Of a stretch of 5,542 nucleotides of DNA, positions 1 to 5,542 are shown in pieces. The DNA is taken from NCBI GenBank assembly GCA_004562395.1, contig SFQY01000058.1, positions 1 through 5,542 on the forward strand. Reading direction: 5' to 3'. Below the pieces are notes generated by a model. It made no database searches. It saw nothing but the letters and a program-made list of their open reading frames with translations, and was not told the DNA's origin. Origin of the DNA: a bacterium (GTDB taxonomy: Bacteria; Bacillota; Clostridia; Oscillospirales; Oscillospiraceae). Each line of letters opens with the position of its first letter. Within the stretch, counting starts at the first letter, position 1. Made by a program: the position numbers and the translations under genes.

Positions 1-34
1 CATGAAAATCCGCTCTTCGGAACGGATTTTCATG
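1..34. terminator. Hairpin with UUCG loop, possible bidirectional terminator
   Basis: Bases 1-12 and 23-34 are perfect inverted complements (CATGAAAATCCG / CGGATTTTCATG). Read on the plus strand, the 10-base loop can form two more pairs closed around a C(UUCG)G tetraloop, an unusually stable RNA loop. Each arm carries AAAATCCG or its complement, so either strand would end the stem with UUUU after a short GC block. That resembles a weak intrinsic terminator working in both directions. It lies about 200 bases after the pyrF stop and could end the pyr transcript and a convergent transcript from the left. The U-run is short (four) and lies inside the stem, and the left flank is outside the window, so termination is an inference. 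Confidence 0.5.
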
Positions 35-37
35 ACT

Positions 38-156
38 GATGAGGAACGGCGATATGTTCCGAATTTGTATGCATTTCGTTAAAAAGGTACATTGGAAAAG
101 GCTGTACGGTTTCATTTGACTGCATTGCGAATGGTAAGATGTCGCCGTTCCTCATC
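38..156. repeat. AT-rich segment bounded by 15-bp inverted repeats, MITE-like or structured RNA
   Basis: GATGAGGAACGGCGA at 38-52 is the exact reverse complement of 142-156. Adding one G-U and two A-T pairs extends the stem to 38-55/139-156. The roughly 83 bases between the arms are clearly richer in A and T than the neighbouring genes and hold a smaller inverted repeat (GTACA 87-91 / TGTAC 103-107). I see no open frame with a ribosome site and no obvious target-site duplication beside the arms (flanks ACT and CGCC). The right arm runs directly into the twin-hairpin repeat that follows, and its CCTCATC end is shared with that repeat. The segment may be a small non-autonomous element, two facing copies of an intergenic repeat, or part of the pyr mRNA 3' end. 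The sequence alone does not decide. Confidence 0.55.
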
Positions 157-157
157 C

Positions 158-200
158 GCCCCAGTGTGCGCACTGGGGCACCTTCCCCCGGGGGGAAGGT
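158..200. repeat. Tandem GC-rich hairpins, palindromic intergenic repeat
   Basis: Two hairpins stand side by side. The first has a perfect 9-bp stem at 158-166/171-179 (GCCCCAGTG / CACTGGGGC) with a TGCG loop. The second, 180-200, is a near-complete palindrome with arms ACCTTCCC and GGGAAGGT around a C/G core. The layout CTCATCCG, then a variable hairpin, then ACCTTCCCC...GGGGAAGG resembles, from memory, short palindromic repeats scattered through intergenic regions of gut Oscillospirales such as Faecalibacterium. Only one copy is in this window, so repetition cannot be shown here. On the minus strand it starts about 40 bases after the pyrF stop and could protect or end the pyr mRNA. No U-tract follows either hairpin, so a classical intrinsic terminator is unlikely. 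Confidence 0.6.
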
Positions 201-239
201 ATTGCCCACTGCGCAGCTAAACGATCATTTATCCATTTT

Positions 240-938
240 TCAGTCGCAGAATTCGGCGACGCAGCGCTCGTAGGCGGCCACGGGGTCGGCGGCGGCGGTG
301 ATGGGGCGGCCCACCACGATGTAGTCGGAGCCGATGGCCTTGGCCTGGGCGGGGGTCATGACCCGCTTCTGGTCGCCCACATCCCCGTCGGCGAAGCGGA
401 CGCCGGGGGTCACGGTGAGAAAGCTTTTGCCGCAGCGGTCATGGACCTTACCGGCCTCCAGGGGGGAGCAGACCACGCCGTCCAGTCCGGCCTTCGCGGC
501 GGTCTCGGCATAGTGCATCACCACCTGGTCCATGGGCTCCCGGATCAGCAGGTCCCGCTCCATGGCCTCCTGGTCGGTGGAGGTCAGCTGGGTGACGGCG
601 ATCAGCAGGGGCCGGGTGCCGTCGGGCCGGGTCAGGCCCTCCAGAGCGGCCTTCATCATGGCGGTGGTTCCGGCGGCGTGGAGGTTGGTGATATCCACGT
701 CCAGATTGCTCAGCACGGCCATGGCCTTTTTCACGGTGTTGGGAATGTCGTGGAGCTTCAGGTCCAGGAAGATCTTATGGCCCCGGGCCTTGATCTCCCG
801 GACAATGGCCGGACCCTCGGCGTAGTACAGCTCCATGCCGATCTTCACAAAGGGCTTTCTCCCGGTGAATTTATCCAGGAACGCGAAGGTGGCCTCCGCG
901 GAAGAAAAATCGCACGCGACAATGACATCTTTACCCAT
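240..938 (-). CDS. pyrF: Orotidine 5'-phosphate decarboxylase (PyrF)
   Basis: This cytosolic enzyme catalyses the last step of UMP synthesis, OMP to UMP plus CO2, without a cofactor. The 232-residue product has the length of the short bacterial class and is a single TIM barrel. Visible active-site elements are Asp10 in VACD, Lys32 in FVKIG, and the family signature FLDLKLHDIPNTV at 57-69 carrying the catalytic Asp59-Lys61-Asp64 set. The phosphate-binding parts are TPGVR (177-181) and VGRPIT (209-214, Arg211). The start is ATG at 938, one base after the pyrD stop. Its ribosome site AGGAGG lies inside the end of pyrD, 11 bases before the ATG, so its translation probably depends on ribosomes finishing pyrD. 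It is the last recognisable gene of the operon in this window. No truncation or missing catalytic residue is seen. Confidence 0.97.
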   Translation of the reverse strand: MGKDVIVACDFSSAEATFAFLDKFTGRKPFVKIGMELYYAEGPAIVREIKARGHKIFLDLKLHDIPNTVKKAMAVLSNLDVDITNLHAAGTTAMMKAALEGLTRPDGTRPLLIAVTQLTSTDQEAMERDLLIREPMDQVVMHYAETAAKAGLDGVVCSPLEAGKVHDRCGKSFLTVTPGVRFADGDVGDQKRVMTPAQAKAIGSDYIVVGRPITAAADPVAAYERCVAEFCD

Positions 939-939
939 T

Positions 940-1851
940 TTACTTTGCGCCTCCTATAATATCACTTAAATTGTGGATACGGTATTTTGCCATGACCTCC
1001 GGCAGATCCCGGATGATGTCCCGGCAGGCATAGGGATTCACCAGATTGGCGGCTCCCACCTCTACGGCGGTGGCGCCCGCCAGCATCATCTCGATCACGT
1101 CCTCGGCGGAGCTGACGCCGCCCATGCCCACCACGGGAATTTTCACGGCGCTGGCCACCTGGTAGACCATCCGAAGGGCCACCGGGAAGATGGCGGGGCC
1201 GGAGAAGCCGCCCATTTTGTTGGCAATGATGGGCTTCCGGGTCCGCAGGTCGATGCGCATACCCAGCATGGTGTTGATCAGGCTGATGCCGTCGGCGCCC
1301 GCGTTCTCGCAGGCCTTGGCGATGGACACGATATCGGTGACGTTGGGAGACAGCTTGATGATCACGGGCTTGTGGGTCACGGCCTTCACCGCCCGGGTTA
1401 CCGCCGCGGCGGCCTCCGGCTGGGTGCCGAAGCTCATGCCGCCTCCGTGGACGTTGGGGCAGCTGACGTTGACCTCCAGCCAGCCCACCTGGGGCTCCCG
1501 GTCCAGCTTCTGGCAGGTGTAGGCGTACTCCTCCACACTGAAGCCGGACACGTTGGCCATCACCGGCTTGTGAAAGCAGGTTTTCAGCCTGGGCAGCTCT
1601 TCGGAAATGACCTTCTCCACCCCGGGATTCTGCAGGCCCACGGCGTTGATCATTCCGCCGCTGGCTTCGGCGATCCGGGGAGTGGGGTTTCCGAACCGGG
1701 GCTCCATGGTGGTACCCTTGAAGGAGAAGGTGCCCAGGCAGTTGATATCGTAAAGCTCCGCGTACTCATAGCCGTAGCCGAAGGTACCGGAGGCGGGGAT
1801 CACGGGGTTTTCCAGCATGATCCCGCACAGATTCACAGTCAATCCTGCCAC
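940..1851 (-). CDS. pyrD: Dihydroorotate dehydrogenase, class 1B catalytic subunit (PyrD)
   Basis: This subunit oxidises dihydroorotate to orotate, the fourth step of UMP synthesis, using bound FMN. In class 1B enzymes electrons pass to the PyrK subunit and then to NAD+. The 303-residue product is of normal length, a TIM barrel without a membrane anchor, so cytosolic. Visible motifs are NPVIPASGTFGYG near the N-terminus, FKGTT (44-48, FMN-binding Lys45), MINAVGLQNPG (67-77), NVSCPNVHGGG with the catalytic base Cys131 typical of class 1, IIKLSPN (164-170), the FMN phosphate loop GMGGVSSAEDV, and GATAVEVGAAN. A Cys base rather than Ser excludes class 2, and the adjacent pyrK supports class 1B over 1A. 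I chose GTG at 1851, which has a very strong ribosome site 7 bases upstream. A later GTG at 1836 lies outside the overlap but lacks such spacing. It overlaps pyrK by 13 bases. Confidence 0.96.
   Translation of the reverse strand: MAGLTVNLCGIMLENPVIPASGTFGYGYEYAELYDINCLGTFSFKGTTMEPRFGNPTPRIAEASGGMINAVGLQNPGVEKVISEELPRLKTCFHKPVMANVSGFSVEEYAYTCQKLDREPQVGWLEVNVSCPNVHGGGMSFGTQPEAAAAVTRAVKAVTHKPVIIKLSPNVTDIVSIAKACENAGADGISLINTMLGMRIDLRTRKPIIANKMGGFSGPAIFPVALRMVYQVASAVKIPVVGMGGVSSAEDVIEMMLAGATAVEVGAANLVNPYACRDIIRDLPEVMAKYRIHNLSDIIGGAK
950..955 (-). promoter_or_regulatory. pyrF ribosome binding site inside the pyrD 3' end
   Basis: The minus strand reads AGGAGG here, within the last codons of pyrD (Ile-Gly-Gly), 11 bases before the pyrF ATG. 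The spacing is a little long but no better site exists. It supports the start at 938 and translational linkage of pyrD and pyrF. Confidence 0.75.
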
Positions 1852-2573
1852 GCGATCTCCTCCTTTCTCATAACGGGGCCGTCCTTGCAGATGCGCTTGT
1901 AGCCCGTGAGGGTTTTGCAGCTGCAGCCCATGCAGGCGCCGAAGCCGCAGCCCATCCGCTCCTCAAAGCTCATCTGGCCGGAGGTTTTGGAGGCCCGGTA
2001 CACAGCCTTCAGCATGGGCTCCGGGCCGCAGGTGTAGAAATAGGTGTAATCCTCCGGCAGGGCGTGGGTGACGAAGCCCTTTACCCCATAGCTTCCGTCC
2101 GCCGTGGTGACGGTGACCCTGCAGCCCAGGGACTTGAATTCGTCCTCGTAGAAAACTTCGCTTTTGGTGTTGAAGCCCAGAACCACGGTCACTTCCCTGC
2201 CCTGGGCAATGAGCTTTTTCGCCAGGTGGTACAGGGGTGGAACGCCCACGCCGCCGCCCAGCAGCAGGGGCCGGTCCCCCGCGGGGGTCAGGTCATAGCC
2301 GTTGCCCAGGCCGGTGAGCAGGTCCAGCTCCTGGCCGGGGACCATGGCGCGCATTTTTTCGGTGCCCTTGCCCACCGCCTTGTACACGATGGTCAGGGTT
2401 TCCCCGTCATAGTCGCACACGGAGATGGGCCGCCGCAGGAACAGCCCTTCCAGCTTGATGTTCACAAACTGTCCCGGGGCGGTGATGGCGGAGGTATCCC
2501 CGGACAGAACCATTTTGGAAACGCTGTCCGTCAGGGGGGTGTTGCTGAGAATCTGGAAAATGCTCTGTTTCAT
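1839..2573 (-). CDS. pyrK: Dihydroorotate dehydrogenase B electron-transfer subunit (PyrK)
   Basis: PyrK is the FAD- and [2Fe-2S]-containing partner of PyrD in the class 1B complex, passing electrons from PyrD FMN through the iron-sulfur cluster to FAD and NAD+. The 244-residue protein has the ferredoxin-reductase fold. An N-terminal FAD-binding barrel carries RRPISV (47-52). A nucleotide-binding domain has the glycine-rich loop GGGVGVPPL (106-114) and the CGPEPM motif (182-187). The C-terminal cluster loop has Cys209, Cys214, Cys217 and Cys229, followed by KDGPV as in the family. An extra Cys219 lies in the loop. The ATG at 2573 has AAGGAGG upstream with GGAGG 4 bases before the start, close but strong. 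Its last 13 bases overlap pyrD, fitting coupled synthesis of the two subunits. The related clostridial NADH-dependent ferredoxin-NADP oxidoreductase subunit shares this fold, but position beside class 1B pyrD settles the assignment. Confidence 0.96.
   Translation of the reverse strand: MKQSIFQILSNTPLTDSVSKMVLSGDTSAITAPGQFVNIKLEGLFLRRPISVCDYDGETLTIVYKAVGKGTEKMRAMVPGQELDLLTGLGNGYDLTPAGDRPLLLGGGVGVPPLYHLAKKLIAQGREVTVVLGFNTKSEVFYEDEFKSLGCRVTVTTADGSYGVKGFVTHALPEDYTYFYTCGPEPMLKAVYRASKTSGQMSFEERMGCGFGACMGCSCKTLTGYKRICKDGPVMRKEEIAWQD
1854..1868 (-). promoter_or_regulatory. Very strong pyrD ribosome binding site inside pyrK
   Basis: The minus strand reads AGAAAGGAGGAGATC, which matches the complement of the usual bacterial 16S rRNA 3' end (AGAAAGGAGGTGATC) at 14 of 15 positions. 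GGAGG ends 7 bases before the GTG at 1851 and decides that start. The site also encodes Arg-Lys-Glu-Glu-Ile near the PyrK C-terminus. A strong site probably offsets the GTG start and the overlap, helping PyrD and PyrK to be made in equal amounts. Confidence 0.85.
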
Positions 2574-2577
2574 GGTT

Positions 2578-2584
2578 CCTCCTT
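2578..2584 (-). promoter_or_regulatory. pyrK ribosome binding site
   Basis: The minus strand reads AAGGAGG, with four bases (AACC) between GGAGG and the ATG at 2573. The spacing is at the short end of the useful range. It supports the chosen pyrK start and independent initiation after the 110-base gap. Confidence 0.8.
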
Positions 2585-2603
2585 AACAGTCAGTATGCTG
2601 CCG

Positions 2604-2663
2604 GGGAAAGGATCGGATACGGATGCTCCCTGCCCGGGGGGCTGTGCGAAAGGATCCTTTCCC
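2604..2663 (-). repeat. Inverted repeat in the carB-pyrK gap
   Basis: GGGAAAGGATC at 2604-2614 is perfectly complementary to 2653-2663, giving an 11-bp stem around a 38-base loop in the mRNA. The right arm overlaps a separate 14-bp perfect palindrome, GAAAGGATCCTTTC at 2648-2661, so two folds compete: the long-range stem or a local palindrome. The loop contains a smaller GCCC/GGGC stem. The structure sits between the tandem carB stops (TGA then TAA) and the pyrK ribosome site, about 20 bases before that site, without covering it. It may be an mRNA stability or processing element, a partial attenuator, or an old repeat remnant. No U-tract follows, so full termination is unlikely. Confidence 0.6.
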
Positions 2664-2683
2664 ACGCTGAGCCTGCGCCTTTA

Positions 2684-5542
2684 TCAGGCGTCGATGGTGG
2701 AAATGGTCAGGGTGGTTTCCTCCAGCACGTCCAGCAGCACCCGGATGGTATCCAGGGCGGTAAACAAGGTCACATTGTGTTCGGTGGAGATCTGACGGAT
2801 CTTGATGCCGTCGCCCTCGTTGGCGGCGGGATCCCGGGTATTGATGACGTAGGCGATGTGGCCCTGGCGCAGGGCGTTGGGGATCTCGTCGCTGCCCTCG
2901 CTGATCTTCTGTAGCACGTGGGTGCGGATGCCGTTGGCCTTCAGGAACATGGCGGTGCCGATGGTGGCCTCGATGTTGAAGCCCAGCTTGTAGAACCGGC
3001 GGATCAGAGGCAGGGCCTCCTCTTTGTCCTTGTCGGCGATGGTGGCAAAGACGGTGCCGTAGTTCTGCAGCTTCATGCCGGAGGCCTGGAGGGCCTTGTA
3101 TAGGGCACGGGTCATGGTCCGGTCATAGCCGATGGCCTCGCCGGTGGACTTCATCTCCGGAGACAGATAGGCGTCCAGACCCCGGATCTTGTTGAAGGAG
3201 AAGACAGGCGCCTTGACGTACCAGCGCTTTTTCTCCTCGGGGTAGATGTCGAAGAAGCCCTGCTCCTTCAGGCTGGTGCCCAGAATGACGTCGGTGGCAA
3301 TGTCCGCCAGGGAGTAGCCGGTGGCCTTGCTCAGGAAGGGAACGGTCCGGGAGGAACGGGGGTTGACCTCGATGATATAGACGTTGTCGTTCTTGTCCAC
3401 GATGAACTGGATGTTGAACAGGCCGATGATGCCGATGCCCAGACCCAGCTTCTTGGCGTACTGCAGGATGATGCCCTTGACCTTGTCGGAGATGGAGAAG
3501 GAGGGGTAGACGGAGATGGAGTCGCCGGAGTGAACGCCGGTGCGCTCCACCAGCTCCATGATGCCGGGGACAAAGACGTCCCGGCCGTCGCAGATGGCAT
3601 CAACCTCCACCTCCCGGCCCTCAATATACTTGTCCACCAGCACGGGCTTGTCCTCGTCGATTTCCACGGCGGTGCGCAGGTAGTGGCGCAGCTGGCTCTC
3701 ATTGGCCACGATCTGCATGGCCCGGCCGCCCAGAACGAAGCTGGGCCGCACCAGCACGGGGTAGCCGATTTCCTTGGCGGCCTCCAGGCCGTCCTCGATT
3801 TTCGTAACGGCCCGGCCCTTGGGCTGGGGAATGTTCAGGGTCAGCAGCAGCTTTTCAAAGCTGTCCCTGTTCTCCGCCCGGTCGATGGCGGCGCAGTCGG
3901 TGCCGATGATCTTCACCCCCCGGTCCGCCAGAGGCTGGGCCAGGTTGATGGCGGTCTGGCCGCCCAGGGAGGCAATGACGCCGTCTGGCTTCTCAAACTC
4001 GATGATGTTCATCACATCCTCGGGAGTCAGAGGCTCGAAGTACAGCTTGTCGGCGGTGGTGTAGTCGGTGGAGACAGTTTCGGGGTTGTTGTTGATGATG
4101 ATGGCCTCGTACCCGGCCTTGCGGATGGTGGTGACGGCGTGAACCGTGGAGTAGTCGAATTCCACGCCCTGGCCGATGCGGATGGGTCCGGCGCCCAGCA
4201 CAACGATCTTCTTCTTGTCCGTCAGACGGGAGTCGTTGGTTCCGGTGTAGGAGGAGTAGAGGTAGGGAATATAGACGCCGGAGTGGCAGGTATCCACCAT
4301 CCGGAACACTGGGAAGACGTTGTGTTCCTTGCGGAAGTCGTAGACCTCCCCCTCGGAGCATTTCCACATCCGGCCGATATACTTGTCGCTGAAGCCCATC
4401 TTCTTGGCCTGCAGGAGGATGTCCAGATCCCGGGGGTGGGCCTTCAGGGTCTCCTCCATCACCACGATCCGGCGGATGGCCTCCAGGAAGTAGCTGTCGA
4501 TCTGGGTGATGGCATGGACCTGCTCCACGGTGATGTCCCGGGCCAGCAGCTCCGCGATGGCGAAGATGTTGTCTGCCCGGAAGGGGCGGATGTATTCCAG
4601 CAGCTCCTCGTTGGTCATGTTGTCGAACTTGGAAAGGTAGATGTGCTTGGCGCCGATCTCCAGGGAGCGGATGCCCTTCAGCAGGGCCTCCTCCAGGTTG
4701 GCGCCGATGCCCATGACCTCGCCGGTGGCCTTCATCTGGGTGCCCAGGGTGTTCTGGGCGGTGGTGAATTTGTCGAAGGGGAACCGGGGCAGCTTGACGA
4801 TGACATAGTCCAGGCTGGGCTCAAAGGAGGCGTCGGTGCCCGCCACCTTGATGTCCTCCAGGGCCATGCCCACGGCGATCTTGGCGGTGACCCGGGCGAT
4901 GGGATAGCCGGAGGCCTTGGAGGCCAGGGCGGAGGACCGGGAGACCCGGGGGTTGACCTCGATGAGGTAGTACTCGGAGGATTCCGGATTCAGAGCGAAC
5001 TGGACGTTGCAGCCGCCCTCGATCTTCAGCTCCCGGATGATCTTGATGGCGGAGTCGTTGAGCATCTTGAGGTCATGGTCGCTGAGGGTCATGATGGGAG
5101 CCACCACCAGGCTGTCGCCGGTGTGGACGCCCACGGGATCGATGTTCTCCATGCCGCAGATGGTGATGGCGTGATCCTTGGAGTCCCGCATGACCTCAAA
5201 CTCGATTTCCTTGTAGCCCTTGACGGATTTCTCAATCAGCACCTGATGGACCGGGGACAGCTCAAAGGCGTTGAGGCCCACCTCCACCAGCTCCTCCTCG
5301 TCGTAGGCAAAGCCGCCGCCGGTGCCGCCCAGGGTAAAGGCGGGGCGCAGCACCACAGGATAGCCGATGCGCTTGGCCGCTTCCTTGGCCTCCTCCAGGG
5401 AGTAGGTGATTTCCGAAGGGATGACAGGCTCGCCGATGGACTGGCACAGCTCCTTGAACAGCTCCCGGTCCTCGGCCCGCTCAATGGAGGCGCTGGAGGT
5501 GCCCAGCAGCTTCACCCGGCACTCGTTGAGGATGCCCTTTTT
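2684..5542 (-). CDS. carB: Carbamoyl-phosphate synthase large subunit (CarB), N-terminus cut by window edge
   Basis: CarB makes carbamoyl phosphate from bicarbonate, ammonia released from glutamine by CarA, and two ATP. The frame is open to the right edge. The visible 952 residues begin KKGILNECR, and the codon at 5515 is an internal GTG valine, not a start. Alignment from memory with E. coli CarB puts AEDR and LRPAFTLGGTGGG on ATP-site Arg129 and Arg169, so about 100 residues are missing. Counting from 5515, the first ATP-grasp unit is near 1-290 (ending IEVNPRVSRSSA), an oligomerisation region follows, the second half starts near 435 (KKIVVLGAGPIRIGQG), the second ATP-grasp carries RPSFVLGGRAM near 589 and IEVNPRSSRTVPF, and the regulatory MGS-like domain is about 815-943. 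Both active halves look intact and no frameshift is seen. It ends in TGA-TAA. It is the most upstream gene visible in the operon; carA is probably beyond the edge. Confidence 0.97.
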   Translation of the reverse strand, partial: KKGILNECRVKLLGTSSASIERAEDRELFKELCQSIGEPVIPSEITYSLEEAKEAAKRIGYPVVLRPAFTLGGTGGGFAYDEEELVEVGLNAFELSPVHQVLIEKSVKGYKEIEFEVMRDSKDHAITICGMENIDPVGVHTGDSLVVAPIMTLSDHDLKMLNDSAIKIIRELKIEGGCNVQFALNPESSEYYLIEVNPRVSRSSALASKASGYPIARVTAKIAVGMALEDIKVAGTDASFEPSLDYVIVKLPRFPFDKFTTAQNTLGTQMKATGEVMGIGANLEEALLKGIRSLEIGAKHIYLSKFDNMTNEELLEYIRPFRADNIFAIAELLARDITVEQVHAITQIDSYFLEAIRRIVVMEETLKAHPRDLDILLQAKKMGFSDKYIGRMWKCSEGEVYDFRKEHNVFPVFRMVDTCHSGVYIPYLYSSYTGTNDSRLTDKKKIVVLGAGPIRIGQGVEFDYSTVHAVTTIRKAGYEAIIINNNPETVSTDYTTADKLYFEPLTPEDVMNIIEFEKPDGVIASLGGQTAINLAQPLADRGVKIIGTDCAAIDRAENRDSFEKLLLTLNIPQPKGRAVTKIEDGLEAAKEIGYPVLVRPSFVLGGRAMQIVANESQLRHYLRTAVEIDEDKPVLVDKYIEGREVEVDAICDGRDVFVPGIMELVERTGVHSGDSISVYPSFSISDKVKGIILQYAKKLGLGIGIIGLFNIQFIVDKNDNVYIIEVNPRSSRTVPFLSKATGYSLADIATDVILGTSLKEQGFFDIYPEEKKRWYVKAPVFSFNKIRGLDAYLSPEMKSTGEAIGYDRTMTRALYKALQASGMKLQNYGTVFATIADKDKEEALPLIRRFYKLGFNIEATIGTAMFLKANGIRTHVLQKISEGSDEIPNALRQGHIAYVINTRDPAANEGDGIKIRQISTEHNVTLFTALDTIRVLLDVLEETTLTISTIDA

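Noticed and set aside
115..140. TTGACT ... TAAGAT on the plus strand as a promoter
   Set aside because: The spacer is only 14 bases, too short for a normal sigma-70/sigma-A promoter, and no plus-strand gene lies downstream.
38..200. CRISPR array or tRNA-like structure in the downstream region
   Set aside because: There are inverted repeats but no series of equal direct repeats with spacers, and no cloverleaf or anticodon arm can be drawn.
955..960. TATAAT on the plus strand, resembling a -10 promoter element
   Set aside because: There is no matching -35 box at 16-18 bases upstream and no plus-strand gene follows; the bases encode the end of PyrD on the other strand.
973..1902. 309-codon open frame on the plus strand opposite pyrD
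   Set aside because: It is antisense to a well-supported pyrD, its predicted protein is dominated by Gly, His and Asp in low-complexity runs, and it has no recognisable domain. It arises from GC-rich codon bias on the other strand.
2572..2664. Short minus-strand frame from a GTG at 2664 to a TGA overlapping the pyrK ATG (about 30 codons, beginning VGKDPFAQPPG)
   Set aside because: It lies in the carB frame after the tandem stops and ends with an ATGA overlap, which looks gene-like, but it has only a weak AGG upstream, no ATG, a length easily open by chance in GC-rich DNA, and no recognisable sequence.
2064..2795. 243-codon open frame on the plus strand across pyrK, the gap and the end of carB
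   Set aside because: It runs opposite two well-supported genes, shows no domain or ribosome site, and fits an antisense shadow.
5513..5515. GTG at 5515 as the true start of carB
   Set aside because: The frame stays open upstream with residues KKGILNECR that fit CarB before the conserved AEDR region, and about 100 family-conserved N-terminal residues would be missing; this is an internal valine.

Overview
The window holds the 3' part of a de novo pyrimidine (UMP) biosynthesis operon, all on the minus strand. The transcription order is carB (cut by the right edge of the window), pyrK, pyrD, pyrF. All four products are recognisable from conserved motifs. The gene set, with a PyrD class 1B/PyrK pair, points to a Gram-positive anaerobe of the Clostridia. 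The GC-rich codon use, strong AGGAGG ribosome binding sites and the style of the palindromic intergenic repeat downstream suggest a gut Oscillospiraceae/Oscillospirales bacterium (Oscillibacter or Flavonifractor-like). That placement is an inference from style, not from a database match.

Layout, read along the minus strand from the right edge. From 5542 to 2684 is carB, the large subunit of carbamoyl-phosphate synthase, lacking roughly its first 100 residues. A 110-base gap (2683-2574) contains no convincing gene but holds a long inverted repeat. pyrK (2573-1839) follows and overlaps pyrD (1851-940) by 13 bases. One base separates the pyrD stop from the pyrF start (938-240). The remaining 239 bases (1-239) contain no gene. 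They hold two tandem GC-rich hairpins (158-200), an AT-rich segment bracketed by a 15-bp perfect inverted repeat (38-156), and a 12-bp-stem hairpin with a UUCG loop (1-34) that may be a terminator.

How the genes work together: CarB (with CarA, presumably beyond the right edge) makes carbamoyl phosphate. PyrB and PyrC, not in this window, convert it to dihydroorotate. The PyrD-PyrK complex oxidises dihydroorotate to orotate with NAD+ as acceptor, PyrE (not in this window) adds phosphoribose, and PyrF decarboxylates OMP to UMP. UMP is expected to feed back on CarB through its C-terminal domain.

The protein-coding part is ordinary conserved metabolism and I see no new biological system in it. 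The points worth a second look are the non-coding repeats downstream of pyrF and the structured gap between carB and pyrK.
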